This document shows, in pieces, positions 14,892-26,963 of a stretch of 64,000 nucleotides of DNA. The DNA comes from Blastocystis sp. Blastoise (Eukaryota; Sar; Bigyra; Opalinata; Blastocystidae). The notes under the pieces were generated by a model. The model saw only the letters and a list, made by a program, of their open reading frames with translations, was not told the origin of the DNA and ran no database searches. The position numbers were made by a program, and so were the translations under genes. The first letter of the stretch is position 1. Each line of letters starts with the position of its first letter. The stretch is taken from positions 647,501 through 711,500 of the forward strand of contig JBBPEB010000013.1 in assembly GCA_039096225.1 (NCBI GenBank), in the 5' to 3' direction.

Positions 14892-15637
14892 AAAACACAA
14901 AAACCTCAATAACAATAATTGATTTAAGGTTAACTTTATGTTACATAATATTTTTAATATGAAGACATAAATATAATAAAAACTATTTTAAATATATGAT
15001 CTATATACATATCAGTAAAAAAATAATTGTAATAACCAAAAATAATATCCATTATTATTGATTGTCGAAATTAAAATTTAAATATGTATTTAAATATGTA
15101 TGAATTTTTTGAATATTATAAAAAACTTTAATTGATTTTATTTAGGAATACATCATAATGAAAGCGTAATGAACAGTGTTAAATGTGAAACTCCACTTTT
15201 GTAAACATTACAATTTATACAATAAATATAAAATAACATTTCAATCATGTATTGATGATTAAAATTAAAAAAACTTTCAAATTATTGTAACAATTTATTT
15301 AAAATACTCTTATTTTTTCATAAACAGCTATTAATAGTATACTAATCCTATACGAATAATGATGCATAAATGTGATTTGTCATATATAAATATAATTAAA
15401 TATAATTTTGCTTCAACAACATTGAATTAATACGAGATATCAAAGATAGGATATTGATAGAATTCTACTCTATTATTCATGACATAATCAAATAATAATA
15501 ATAAATATATATATCTTAAATAGCAAACAAATACACATAACAAACTATTTTGGCGGTGAAAATAAATGGAAAAAAGAATATCGTAGAAACTTCCAGCAGA
15601 AAACCATAGAAAGATCTTCTAAAAAAATCTTGAATAT
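14892..15637. other. Intergenic region, no gene seen
   Basis: AT-rich sequence between the hAT element and the left arm of the inverted duplication. No conserved peptide or structured RNA was recognised. Confidence 0.6.
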
Positions 15638-17660
15638 GAGTGAAGAAGAATGTGAAAGTGGAAAAGATAGAAGATAGAGAAAAAGTAGAAAAGAAAAATA
15701 GATTGAATAGTTAATTAGATATTTGTTAATAAGGTTATTAAATAATTGTTTATCGTTTAACAATTAGAAATGTATATAAATAATATATAAATAATATATA
15801 AATAATATATATAATAATAATAAAATAAATATTGTTTTTATATAGATGAAGTCTCTTACAAAAGTTGTTCCTACTTTAAGACAAGCTATTACAAAGAATA
15901 GTATTCGTTGTTTTGGTACTCGTGTTGAATCTGATTTAATTGGTGAACTTAATGTTCCTGATGAAGCTTATTATGGTGTTCAAACTCTTCGTGCTGTAAA
16001 TAATTATAATATTACAGGTGTAAAATTGAATCATTTCCCTACATTTATAAAAGCTTTTGCTATGACAAAGAAAGCTTGTGCAATTGCAAATGGTCGTCTT
16101 GGTTTAGTTGATAATAAGATATCTCAAAGTATTCAACAAGCTGCTGATGAAGTAATAAGTGGAAAATTTAATAATCAATTTGTAGTAGATATGATTCAAG
16201 GTGGTGCTGGTACTTCAACAAATATGAATTGTAATGAAGTAATAGCTAATCGTGCTCTTGAAATTATGGGTCATAAGAAAGGTGAATATCAATATATTAG
16301 TCCTAACGATCATGTAAATAAGTGTCAATCTACAAATGATACTTATCCTTCTTCTGCTAAACTTGGTATGGCTTTACAACATGTTGCTTTCCAACAAGAG
16401 ATGGAGAATTTAGTTGAAGCTCTTCGTAAGAAGGCTCGTGAATTTGATGGTGTTATAAAGATGGGTCGTACTCAACTTCAAGATGCTGTTCCTATGACAT
16501 TAGGTCAAGAATTTGATGCTTATGCTCGTACACTTGAAAGTGATTTACCTATTATTCGTTCTGCTGTTCATAGATTTTATATTGTAAATCTTGGTGGTAC
16601 TGCTATTGGTACAGGTACTGCTGCTCATCCTGATTTCTCTCCTGCTGTTGTAAAGGCTCTTGGTGAAGTTACTGGTCTTCCTATTGAATTAGCTGATAAT
16701 CTTATTGCTGCTACTTCTTCTACTGGTTCTATGACTTATTATCATGGTATTATTAAACGTGTTGCTATTAAACTTTCTCAAATTTGTAATGATCTTCGTC
16801 TCTTAGCTTCTGGTCCTCGTTGTGGTCTTCATGAAATTAATCTTCCTGCTATGGCTCCTGGTTCTTCTATTATGCCTGGTAAAGTAAATCCTGTTATTCC
16901 TGAAGTTGTTAATCAGACTTGTTTCCAAATTATTGGTAATGATATGGCTTGTACTATGGGTTCTGAAGCTGGTCAACTTGAACTTAATGTTATGGAACCT
17001 GTTATTATTTATAATTGTTATAATTCTGTTGAAATGATGACTAGAGCTCTTAGAACCCTTCGTACTCTTTGTATTGATGGTATTACTGCTAATAAAGATA
17101 GATGTGAAGAACTTGTTCATAATTCTATTGGTGTTGTAACTGCTCTTCTTCCTTATATTGGTTATAAGAATGCTTCTAAATGTGCTAAGATTGCTAATCA
17201 AACTGGTAAATCTATTGCTACTGTTCTTGTTGAACAAGGTTGTCTTACTCCTCAAGAAGTAAAAGAACTTCTTGTTCCTGAAAAGATGACTAAACCTAAT
17301 TATATGGCTAAACAAGGTCTTAATAAAGGTGTAAAAGTTCATTCTGTTGATCAAGTAGGTGGAGCTGAATATAAGTAAAAAAATTTATTTATTTATTTTT
17401 TATCTTTTTATTTTTATTGCTGTTGTTTTTTTAAATGAAAATGTAATATATTTTTCATTCTAATTATTTCTTTTGTTTTGTTTATTTTTATCATTTATTT
17501 TAAAAAATATTTTATTAATACTATATATGAAGATTAATGATACAAATTATTATATATATTTTTTTATTTAATTTTAGATATTTTTTAATTATTAGTAAAT
17601 TTGTTATATATCATTATTATTTTAGTATTCATATGTTGAAATGAAGACAGTTTTTTGGGA
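15638..17660 (+). repeat. Left arm of ~2.0-kb inverted duplication
   Basis: From GAGTGAAGAAGAATG to the end of CAGTTTTTTGGGA, this segment is repeated in reverse complement at 20991-23023. The arms include the aspartase gene, about 200 bases of upstream and 280 of downstream flank. The encoded proteins are identical. The flanks differ at a handful of positions, for example TA-repeat length just before the start codon and single bases in the 3' flank. Confidence 0.95.
15846..17378 (+). CDS. aspA: Aspartate ammonia-lyase (aspartase), organelle-targeted, copy 1
   Basis: Reversibly deaminates L-aspartate to fumarate and ammonia. 510 residues, no intron. The fumarase/aspartase superfamily signature GSSIMPGKVNP is at 339-349, and its Ser is the catalytic base region. 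Aspartase rather than fumarase is indicated by PNDHVNKCQSTND (153-165), KMGRTQLQDAVPMTLGQEF, KVNPVIPEVVNQ and AGQLELNVMEPV, which follow the bacterial AspA/AnsB pattern. Alignment with bacterial aspartases starts at about residue 28. The preceding MKSLTKVVPTLRQAITKNSIRCFGTR is basic, hydroxylated and acid-free, as in mitochondrial presequences. Likely role: making fumarate and releasing nitrogen in the organelle. True aspartases are uncommon in eukaryotes, so bacterial ancestry by transfer is plausible, but the codon use is fully adapted. Confidence 0.88.
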   Translation: MKSLTKVVPTLRQAITKNSIRCFGTRVESDLIGELNVPDEAYYGVQTLRAVNNYNITGVKLNHFPTFIKAFAMTKKACAIANGRLGLVDNKISQSIQQAADEVISGKFNNQFVVDMIQGGAGTSTNMNCNEVIANRALEIMGHKKGEYQYISPNDHVNKCQSTNDTYPSSAKLGMALQHVAFQQEMENLVEALRKKAREFDGVIKMGRTQLQDAVPMTLGQEFDAYARTLESDLPIIRSAVHRFYIVNLGGTAIGTGTAAHPDFSPAVVKALGEVTGLPIELADNLIAATSSTGSMTYYHGIIKRVAIKLSQICNDLRLLASGPRCGLHEINLPAMAPGSSIMPGKVNPVIPEVVNQTCFQIIGNDMACTMGSEAGQLELNVMEPVIIYNCYNSVEMMTRALRTLRTLCIDGITANKDRCEELVHNSIGVVTALLPYIGYKNASKCAKIANQTGKSIATVLVEQGCLTPQEVKELLVPEKMTKPNYMAKQGLNKGVKVHSVDQVGGAEYK

Positions 17661-18073
17661 GTTTTTAATGTTTATTTTGGTACATATAAAAATCATTAAA
17701 CACTTTGAAGTCTACAATATTGAGAATAACTTAACGACGATATAAAGAAACGAAACAAGTATTATTTGAAGAGTAAACACATAGAGCAGAGCAAAGTATA
17801 TATATATATATATATCATAAAGACAACTAGCATACAACAAAAAGAAATGTTTTGAATAATTTGAGAAAAGGAAAGAATTGAATGAAATTTGAAATGATAA
17901 GTCTAAAAGAAAATAAAATACCAGGTAAAAGAAAAGAATAAAATTGAATATATTTCTGTATATACAAATATATTTATGAAAGGAAAATAGAAAATGAATA
18001 GCATAAAGATGAATATATTTATGTACATATAAATATATTTATGAAAGGAAAATAGAAAAAGAATAGAATGCTT
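17661..18073. other. Spacer between left arm and SSUH2-like gene
   Basis: AT-rich and purine-rich sequence with a short duplicated stretch (TATATTTATGAAAGGAAAAT at about 17967 and 18028). No gene seen. Confidence 0.6.
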
Positions 18074-19089
18074 TCAGAAGATAGAACAACACTGCTGAAG
18101 AAGAGGTGTTGATTCTTCGAGATAACATTTATTATTGGGTCCATATATATAAAAGAGGACATCCTGACCTTCATAACGGGATTGAACTTGAATAAATGGT
18201 TTGTAATATAGAGATATACTTTGATGTATAATAATAGTATCGTTATCTAAAGCGATCTATATAAAAGATATAAATATATAATATAATGATAAGTATAGAT
18301 ATACATACATTTTCTATATCATGTTGAAGATCATTATAAATAGACGTAAGAGAAGAAATTGATTTTAAGGAGGATATATCAATAGAATTACCCTCAACTC
18401 TATATATATAAAGAAAATAGAATAATAGGTGAAAGTGATGTATATGAATATATACGTTCCAAGTAATACAGGTTCTGAATATACAATAAAGAAGGGTATA
18501 GAGTCTATAGCAATAGGAGAGTGCGTATCTGTGTTCAACGAGGAGGAGGAGGAGAAGGAGGACTGTATCGTATTATCTGTTGAATCTAATGATCGTAGAG
18601 AAGGAGAGGACATAGAAACATGAGAAGAAGTAGAAGTAGCGACTTCTATTTCCTTAGAATGGCACATAAACGATTTATTAATATGCTCCGTATGTTGTAT
18701 AATAGTCATCTATGGATAGTATAATGAATAAATAGTCATATATATATAAACATTATATATATATACCAAAACATAATGCACTATTTTTCCTGTTCCTTGA
18801 CAACGTTTACAGAATGTATATTTCTTATTTTGACAGTTATTACATACATATAATGGAGGGGTTGCTAATTTAGGAGGAATAGTTGAAGAAGAAGAAGAAG
18901 AGTTAAGTTTATATTCTGTATAGAGTGTGGGTGTATCACATTGTTTACAGTATATATGACCTTGGCCTAGAGAGAGAATAGAGAGTATAAGAAGATACAA
19001 AGAGATATTTATAAAGAAGAAATATATAATATTAATAGAATATATTAATAAATATAAAAAAAATAATAAATGAATAAATAATATCAACA

Positions 19090-19153
<64 letters not shown>

Positions 19154-19421
19154 ACAATCTGGACATATGTCAATAGTATCTGTATGAGATATTTTCTTGG
19201 TATATGTATGATCAAAGGAGTCCGAAGGAAGAGGAACCGAGAGAGACCACATAGAAGGAGGAAGACCATTCTCTTCGGTATCCACCTAAAATATAATGTA
19301 TATAGCTTAATAGGATAAGTCTAGATAAATATAAAAAAATATAAATATACAAATATAAAAAATATATAAAAGAGATAAATATATAAATGAATAGATAAAT
19401 AGATACATATAAAAATAAATA

Positions 19422-19452
<31 letters not shown>

Positions 19453-20750
19453 ATAGAAAATACATAAAAGAGATAAATAAATAAATAAATAATAAATAAA
19501 TAATAAATAAATAATAAATAAATAATAAATAAATAATAAATAAAAAACAAATGGATAAGAAATTGACAATTATAAAATAAAACTACGCACGACAATAGAT
19601 ATTCTATAATGTTATAAATGTATATACATCATTATTAGCATCAAAAGGTCGTTCATCCCATCGCAAGGAGCGAGATTCAAGTGTATATGTGAACTCACAT
19701 AAATATACACTTTTTGATAGGATAGAAAGTAGATACATCTCATCGGCGAACTTCTTATCATTATAGAGCTGTTTCCTCCATTCTTGCTTAAATGCATATC
19801 GTATTTCTCTCTCAGTCAGACGTCGTAGAGACTGTGTGTTACATATTAAAGGGGTACCTATATACATAAAGGAGAAATAGAGACGAATAAACATAGAATA
19901 CATTGATATATAGATAGATATTAAAGAGAAACATATATATAATAAAACAAAACAAAAATAAAAAATAACCAAAAACTCATCAGTAATCAATAAAAATACT
20001 ATTCGAAGACATTAAGGGCTTTTTAGAATATCCTGGAATAGACGCAGATAAAGTATCGCTATTATGAGATTCAATGGGTGTATACAACATATAATCTTGA
20101 TTTTCACACAAAGAATGAGCACTATTCAACTTTTCTAATATATCTACAGAAGTTTTGTTGTTTATTGGGACCATTTCAATTTGTTTAACAGGTAATTCTG
20201 GAATTGATTGTTCCTTATTTTCTGAAATAGTTGACATTTGTGTTTGTAGCTCATGCGGCAATTCATGATCTAATTCACTGATATTCCTAGAGACAACTAA
20301 TGGAGGTGTACCACAAAAAGAAGAAATGGGTACGTTTTGAGGAATGGAGTCAGATTTTGATTGTATATAATTGTCTATATTATTTGAGCACTGATGTGGA
20401 CTTCGCTCTTCTATGAGGACTCGAGATCCATCATTTTGTCTATAGGAGACTGATGATTCCTGTATAGGAACCAAATTACCTACTTGACTTTTATAGATTG
20501 TTTTATTTCCTTCATATGTGTCGTAAAGAGAGCTTTGCAACCTGTTTATCACTAAAAAATAATTTAAATAAAAGATAAAAAGAGATATTAATAGTAATGA
20601 AGCAAGTAAATTAAATAGTGATAAGATTACAATAAACTTATATGATAAAAATACATTAATATGATGAGAGATCTATATACTCAGTCCATTATTATCTGTA
20701 GACGCATAACTTGTTGTTGACGAGTAGAACGATAGTTCTAGATTATTCAT
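18074..20750 (-). CDS. SSUH2-like zinc-cysteine repeat protein
   Basis: 571 residues from eight GT-AG exons: 20681-20750, 20000-20551, 19628-19857, 19150-19285, 18966-18966 back to 18767, 18456-18709, 18309-18399 and 18074-18256. The N-terminal ~210 residues are low-complexity. Exon 3 has a helical segment (RRLTEREIRYAFKQEW) and exons 3-4 the family WDERPFD and PPSMWSLSVPLPSDSFDHTYTKKISHTDT block. This is followed by DnaJ-like CxxC repeats, ICPDCKGQGHIYCKQC, VCNNCQNKKYTFCKRCQGTG, and a beta-rich C-terminal region. This order matches vertebrate SSUH2, whose molecular function is poorly known, though a chaperone-like role is often suggested. One intron is a near-pure (TA)n tract at 19091-19149. 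The gene lies wholly in the spacer between the two aspartase arms. Confidence 0.77.
19091..19149 (-). repeat. (TA)n tract in SSUH2-like intron
   Basis: About 29 TA dinucleotides sit next to the 5' splice site of the intron that follows the CPDCKG exon. Confidence 0.95.
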
Positions 20751-20990
20751 ATCTATTTCACGTATAACGAAAAGAAACGAGAAATGATTGTAGCTATTGC
20801 AAAGAGACAACAGGAAAAATCGAAACTAGGTTTCCTTTGTACTAAAAACTCCAAGAAAGGACTTCTATAAGAAAAAATGCAAACGATATTCCTATTGGAT
20901 GATTCCACATAGGTTTTTAGTATTTAAAACTCGTGAACAAATGTAATCTGCTAAAAGAAAACAATGAGTTGTATTCCCATGATAAATAAA
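20751..20990. other. Short intergenic region before right arm
   Basis: Contains the presumed promoter of the SSUH2-like gene; nothing distinctive was seen. Confidence 0.5.
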
Positions 20991-23023
20991 TCCCAAAAAA
21001 CTGTCTTCATTTCAACATATGAATACTAAAATAATAATGATATATAACAAATTTACTAATAATTAAAAAATATCTAGATTAAATAAAAAATATATATAAT
21101 AATTTGTATCATTAATCTTCATATATAGTATTAATAAAATATTTTTAAAAATAAATGATAAAAATAAACAAAACAAAATAAAAGAAATAATTAGAATGAA
21201 AAATATATTACATTTTCATTTAAAAAAACAACAGCAATAAAAATAAAAAGATAAAAAATAAATAAATAAATTTTTTTACTTATATTCAGCTCCACCTACT
21301 TGATCAACAGAATGAACTTTTACACCTTTATTAAGACCTTGTTTAGCCATATAATTAGGTTTAGTCATCTTTTCAGGAACAAGAAGTTCTTTTACTTCTT
21401 GAGGAGTAAGACAACCTTGTTCAACAAGAACAGTAGCAATAGATTTACCAGTTTGATTAGCAATCTTAGCACATTTAGAAGCATTCTTATAACCAATATA
21501 AGGAAGAAGAGCAGTTACAACACCAATAGAATTATGAACAAGTTCTTCACATCTATCTTTATTAGCAGTAATACCATCAATACAAAGAGTACGAAGGGTT
21601 CTAAGAGCTCTAGTCATCATTTCAACAGAATTATAACAATTATAAATAATAACAGGTTCCATAACATTAAGTTCAAGTTGACCAGCTTCAGAACCCATAG
21701 TACAAGCCATATCATTACCAATAATTTGGAAACAAGTCTGATTAACAACTTCAGGAATAACAGGATTTACTTTACCAGGCATAATAGAAGAACCAGGAGC
21801 CATAGCAGGAAGATTAATTTCATGAAGACCACAACGAGGACCAGAAGCTAAGAGACGAAGATCATTACAAATTTGAGAAAGTTTAATAGCAACACGTTTA
21901 ATAATACCATGATAATAAGTCATAGAACCAGTAGAAGAAGTAGCAGCAATAAGATTATCAGCTAATTCAATAGGAAGACCAGTAACTTCACCAAGAGCCT
22001 TTACAACAGCAGGAGAGAAATCAGGATGAGCAGCAGTACCTGTACCAATAGCAGTACCACCAAGATTTACAATATAAAATCTATGAACAGCAGAACGAAT
22101 AATAGGTAAATCACTTTCAAGTGTACGAGCATAAGCATCAAATTCTTGACCTAATGTCATAGGAACAGCATCTTGAAGTTGAGTACGACCCATCTTTATA
22201 ACACCATCAAATTCACGAGCCTTCTTACGAAGAGCTTCAACTAAATTCTCCATCTCTTGTTGGAAAGCAACATGTTGTAAAGCCATACCAAGTTTAGCAG
22301 AAGAAGGATAAGTATCATTTGTAGATTGACACTTATTTACATGATCGTTAGGACTAATATATTGATATTCACCTTTCTTATGACCCATAATTTCAAGAGC
22401 ACGATTAGCTATTACTTCATTACAATTCATATTTGTTGAAGTACCAGCACCACCTTGAATCATATCTACTACAAATTGATTATTAAATTTTCCACTTATT
22501 ACTTCATCAGCAGCTTGTTGAATACTTTGAGATATCTTATTATCAACTAAACCAAGACGACCATTTGCAATTGCACAAGCTTTCTTTGTCATAGCAAAAG
22601 CTTTTATAAATGTAGGGAAATGATTCAATTTTACACCTGTAATATTATAATTATTTACAGCACGAAGAGTTTGAACACCATAATAAGCTTCATCAGGAAC
22701 ATTAAGTTCACCAATTAAATCAGATTCAACACGAGTACCAAAACAACGAATACTATTCTTTGTAATAGCTTGTCTTAAAGTAGGAACAACTTTTGTAAGA
22801 GACTTCATATATATAAAAACAATATTTATTTTATTATTATTATATATATTATATATATATATTATTTATATATTATTTATATACATTTCTAATTGTTAAA
22901 CGATAAACAATTATTTAATAACCTTATTAACAAATATCTAATTAACTATTCAATCTATTTTCCTTTCATTTTCTACTTTTTCTCTATCTTCTATCTTTTC
23001 CACTTTCACATTCTTCTTCACTC
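20991..23023 (-). repeat. Right arm of ~2.0-kb inverted duplication
   Basis: Reverse complement of 15638-17660 from TCCCAAAAAACTGTC to CTTCTTCACTC. Near identical, with small differences confined, as far as read, to noncoding flank. Outside these limits the two sides share no clear similarity. Confidence 0.95.
21276..22808 (-). CDS. aspA: Aspartate ammonia-lyase (aspartase), organelle-targeted, copy 2
   Basis: Encodes a protein identical at all 510 residues to the copy at 15846-17378, including the 26-residue basic presequence and the GSSIMPGKVNP signature, on the opposite strand. The base just upstream of the start differs (TATATATATG here, TATAGATG in copy 1), as does the number of TA repeats, so the locus is not simply the same sequence read twice. 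Both copies are transcribed toward the central SSUH2-like gene. Identity of coding sequence with slight divergence of flanks fits recent duplication or ongoing gene conversion. Confidence 0.88.
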   Translation of the reverse strand: MKSLTKVVPTLRQAITKNSIRCFGTRVESDLIGELNVPDEAYYGVQTLRAVNNYNITGVKLNHFPTFIKAFAMTKKACAIANGRLGLVDNKISQSIQQAADEVISGKFNNQFVVDMIQGGAGTSTNMNCNEVIANRALEIMGHKKGEYQYISPNDHVNKCQSTNDTYPSSAKLGMALQHVAFQQEMENLVEALRKKAREFDGVIKMGRTQLQDAVPMTLGQEFDAYARTLESDLPIIRSAVHRFYIVNLGGTAIGTGTAAHPDFSPAVVKALGEVTGLPIELADNLIAATSSTGSMTYYHGIIKRVAIKLSQICNDLRLLASGPRCGLHEINLPAMAPGSSIMPGKVNPVIPEVVNQTCFQIIGNDMACTMGSEAGQLELNVMEPVIIYNCYNSVEMMTRALRTLRTLCIDGITANKDRCEELVHNSIGVVTALLPYIGYKNASKCAKIANQTGKSIATVLVEQGCLTPQEVKELLVPEKMTKPNYMAKQGLNKGVKVHSVDQVGGAEYK

Positions 23024-23778
23024 AAATTGTAGAGTTTCTGAAGATTTCATTGGCTGTTCTTTTACCCTTAACCCGAGCCTATAAATCTTTTTTGTTTTTC
23101 CCACTAATTTAATGTTTCTTCTGGCTTTATTTTCAATTCTTTTCATTAAAGAATAGTATTCGGTATATTTCCATCTACCCTCTGTGGTTCTTCTGTTGAG
23201 ATTCTATAATAAAATCTCATTTCTCCTTTTTGTCTACCATTTATCTTTGTTTTTTCTACAAAATAACCACTGTATAATCAATAGCCGTTATATTTACTAT
23301 TCCAACAACTTATAATCTTATTGATTTCTTAGGTAGTTAGACTATTACTTGTTTATATTGGATAAACAAAAAAGGGAATTCTTTCTCTAATTGACTCGTT
23401 GTTTGATAGTTTATCTTTTTTCTATTGACTCATTTAATTCACTGTTAAACTCTTGTTTTCATATCTTAACATCATATTTGAAACAAAATATGATTGAATA
23501 ACAATCATAGCTAGTTTCTTAGCTTATTCTTCCTTTATTCGGAAGTTTAACCTTTCATTTTATTATTATTACATATGCTTGCCTTTTCTGACTTTAAATT
23601 TATACAAAAGATGATTTGAATAATCATATTATTAAAATTAGAAGAATAATTTACTTTTTTTTTGTGTGTGTGTTTTCTTTGTCAGAATCGTATTATTGTT
23701 ATAATTGTTTAGATGATACATAACCTTTTTGACTATGAAGAACATGCGTGAATAATATAATAAAAAAAAGATGTATCA
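23024..23778. other. Intergenic region, no gene seen
   Basis: T-rich sequence between the duplication arm and the 44-bp inverted repeat; no conserved peptide. Confidence 0.55.
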
Positions 23779-23822
23779 ATATCTGTCAAACGCGTATTGT
23801 TTTTTTCTCAAACGCGTATTTT
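23779..23822 (+). repeat. Left 44-bp inverted repeat
   Basis: Starts ATATCTGTCAAACGCG and contains two AAACGCGTATT copies. It matches the reverse complement of 26527-26570 at every base. Confidence 0.92.
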
Positions 23823-26526
23823 CTCAAGATTATTTTCTAAAATAAAAGAATAACTGTGATATTTTTTTCTTAGCTATATAACTTTTTATGTCAAGCTTCA
23901 GTGCTATTACACACAACATATGATTAAATATTTCATTAGTGCCTTATGAAGAAGAAAAATAAGAGTCAAATTGTATTCATTTCAAGGGTGTACTCTATCA
24001 AACTTTGTTAGGTCATTCTGATTTCGTAAATACACATAGAGAATGAGTTCTGACATAATCTTGTCGACAAATAAGTCTTTGAAACTGTCTTCTAGGTCGT
24101 GATACTGAACTTCATATTCTTCGTTTGTTTTAATTCATTATGATTTACTTTCTACAGAGTACTTTAAATATATTGTAATGACTTAAAAGCTAAATATATG
24201 AGATAAAATTTTGAATGGGTTGAAATCCCTATTATAAATAATCAGATTCTTCTCAAATTGATTTCAACTATTTTACTATGATTAAATGATTGAACTAATT
24301 AATAAAATAAATAAAACAATAAATATATTTGTCATGTCATAATTCTATTTTTCAGGTTTCTGTCTTTTATTTCAGGCAGTCATATTTTTATTTTTAGGTT
24401 GCATATGACGTGAATATTTTTCATAATAATTTTTGTAGATTATAAAATATTTTATAATTATTGAATTGTAAATGATTAACTTCCAATATCATCAAACTAA
24501 AAATAATTATATTTTCTTGAGTACCAAATACTTTTGACTACAACAATAAGCAAAAAACATAAAAATTAGTTCTTCATAGTTTATTAACACTAAACAGAAA
24601 ATTTGATTTATTATGGATTTGCAAGCGTTTAGTTTCACCAAATTGATTTATTTATAATTTTAATTTATAGTTATAAGATATATGTTATGTGAACTTTAAT
24701 ATTATGTTAATAAATATCTTTTTAATATTTTCCTTACGGAGAAAAATAATCATTTTCAATTGACGTTAAAGTGTTTTTCTAAAAAAAGGGTTGTTACACT
24801 TAGTGATAGTTCTTGATAATTATTGAATTAAAAACAAAAAAAAAGATATTCTTATATATTTAACACTCTCTTATATAAATATTCAAATGATATTTGAAAA
24901 ACAAATAATTCTTACTGGTATAAAGAAAGCTGCTAAAAGAAAGAAAAAGCCAGAAAAAAATGTTTTTTTTTCTGTTATTAATTAATGTCAGGTTACCTAT
25001 CTCTTCAGGTAGATTGGGAACAGTTTATATATATTAAATTAGTACAATGTTAAGTATCTCTATTTAGTAAAATATAGATTTATATATAAATATTTAAGTA
25101 TTTATTAACACAAAAGAAATTATATGTATATGGCTTTTTGAGTTTTTTACACTTTTTTCTTTTTTCCCATATTGAAAAATAGAAATTCAAAAGTATGTGC
25201 AGTTTCAAACTGTTTATATGCTTGCTATTACATTATGATAGTGAAAATTCTAGAATCAATACATTATGATACAACACAATGAAATGCATTTTTTCATACT
25301 TTTTGACAATAAAGTAATATAAATTATAAATGAATTTCAGAATTTTAAATTATTTAAAAATGATAGATATTCGACTATAGTTGCAAAAAATATAATAAAG
25401 AGAAATAAACACATAAAGAAAACATATATATATTTGACATAATATACATTTTTTAAAAACTCTTTTTAGGGTATTGTTATCGTGCCCTTTAATCAATAAA
25501 TATTTCATTAATTGTTTTCAAGGTTTATATATATAATATAGATTGATAGATGCATAATATACCAAAATTTCAATACTCTGTGACTTATTATTAACCATCA
25601 AAATATCATAGTTAGTTAGTGTTTTTATGAAAAACAATAAAAAATGTAAAAAAAAAATAAAATCCTCTTTTTGAAACACTAAATTTAATTTCAAATATTT
25701 TAATATAAATAATATAAATAAGCACGGCTTATGTTTTATACATATATAAAAATAGAAACTAGTTAATCATTCTATGAACTTCAGTAATCAGGAATATTCA
25801 TGGAGTAAAGGAATGAGTGTGAAATTTTTTGTTGTCTTTTTCATTATTCTTAATTTTTATTATATGTTTATACATAGATATTATTTTATAAATAACTTGA
25901 CATATTATTTCTTTAACTAATTTATTTTATGAGTAGGATTGTTAACTCAATATATAAGACTATAAAAAACAGTTGTTAATTGTGTGTCTAAAGGTAGTGT
26001 ATTTCTTAATGTTCAGTGATTATTTTATCATTTATATTAGTCTTGATTTAGGGTTGATTATAATATCCAACAAATAATGATTTTTAATGATAATAATATG
26101 AGAATTAGCACTAAATTATTGATAAAATATTACTAATTTTTAAGATAGATACGTTAACAATAATTGCAGACGATATAGACCTCATTTATGTTGTAATAGA
26201 CTAATTTTGAAAGAACATTATTCAAGTGATACTTGCTCAAACTCATTTGAGTGGAAATTATTTGTATATTCTTGAAGATAAACATATTCTTATATATTTT
26301 TTAGATTAACTCTTTTTAATAAGTCGCTCTTGTCATTAAAAAAGTTGGTACTATAAAATAAGACGAGCAACTTTGTGTACTGATTTTTCATTGTGTATTA
26401 TGTGTATACACTTCATATTTATGAAGTAGTCTCTGATAGATTAGAAAAGAGTTTATGCAAAAAATTATTTAAAAAAAATAAATATCAACTGAGTTCAACC
26501 AAAAACAAAATACACACAAAAACATA

Positions 26527-26570
26527 AAAATACGCGTTTGAGAAAAAAACAATACGCGTTTGACAGATAT
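26527..26570 (-). repeat. Right 44-bp inverted repeat
   Basis: Reverse complement of 23779-23822, ending CGTTTGACAGATAT. Confidence 0.92.
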
Positions 26571-26963
26571 AGAGATTTTTATTCCGAAACTATTCGATTC
26601 CTATTGAAAAGCCTTATACTGTGCAGTGAAGAAGTTAAAAGTCTTAGTTTTTAGGATATCTAAAAACTTCATGAATACTTTGGTCATATATACGCTGTAA
26701 AACTTTCTTTTTATACATTGAGGAGTTCATCTAATATTATCTGAGATAACTGACCAACTATTTTAATATTTCTAAATAGTAAATTAAAAAAATGTACTGT
26801 GTGAAATTTTTTTTGTATATCACTAGATCGTAAATGTGATTATTATATGCATATAAAATAGATTTCAAAAAATATTTTTTTATAAAAATTTGACATTTAT
26901 TACTGTTAGTATAGTGGAATAAGTTATTTCTTGAAACAAATTATTTTTTCATTTCTTATTATC
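26571..26963. other. Upstream region of CNOT10
   Basis: AT-rich, no gene seen; the promoter of the CNOT10-like gene is presumably here. Confidence 0.5.

Larger units (their letters stand above)
23779..26570. mobile_element. Candidate non-autonomous element with 44-bp terminal inverted repeats
   Basis: A 44-base sequence at 23779-23822 recurs exactly as its reverse complement at 26527-26570. Each contains two copies of CAAACGCGTATT spaced by a T-run, one of the few GC-containing motifs in this region. The 2.7 kb between holds no open frame above about 60 codons and no recognisable domain. The outermost bases allow a TA duplication (TA before TCTGTCAAAC and after GTTTGACAGA), as made by Tc1/mariner-type transposases, but a TA site is weak evidence. 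Alternatives are a decayed transposon or two independent insertions of a short repeat. Confidence 0.65.

Noticed and set aside
16803-17354. Open frames antisense to the aspartase genes (also 21300-21851)
   Set aside because: They are Ser/Thr/Asn-rich shadows created by the codon use of the real gene on the other strand and appear identically in both copies.
19212-19595. Membrane protein from Tyr/Ile/Phe-rich minus-strand frames
   Set aside because: These are read through an AT-repeat-rich intron of the SSUH2-like gene.
15846-22808. Fumarate hydratase call for the duplicated enzymes
   Set aside because: The superfamily signature is shared, but the KCQSTND, VNPVIPEVVNQ and QLQDAVPMTLGQEF segments match aspartases, so aspartate ammonia-lyase was preferred.
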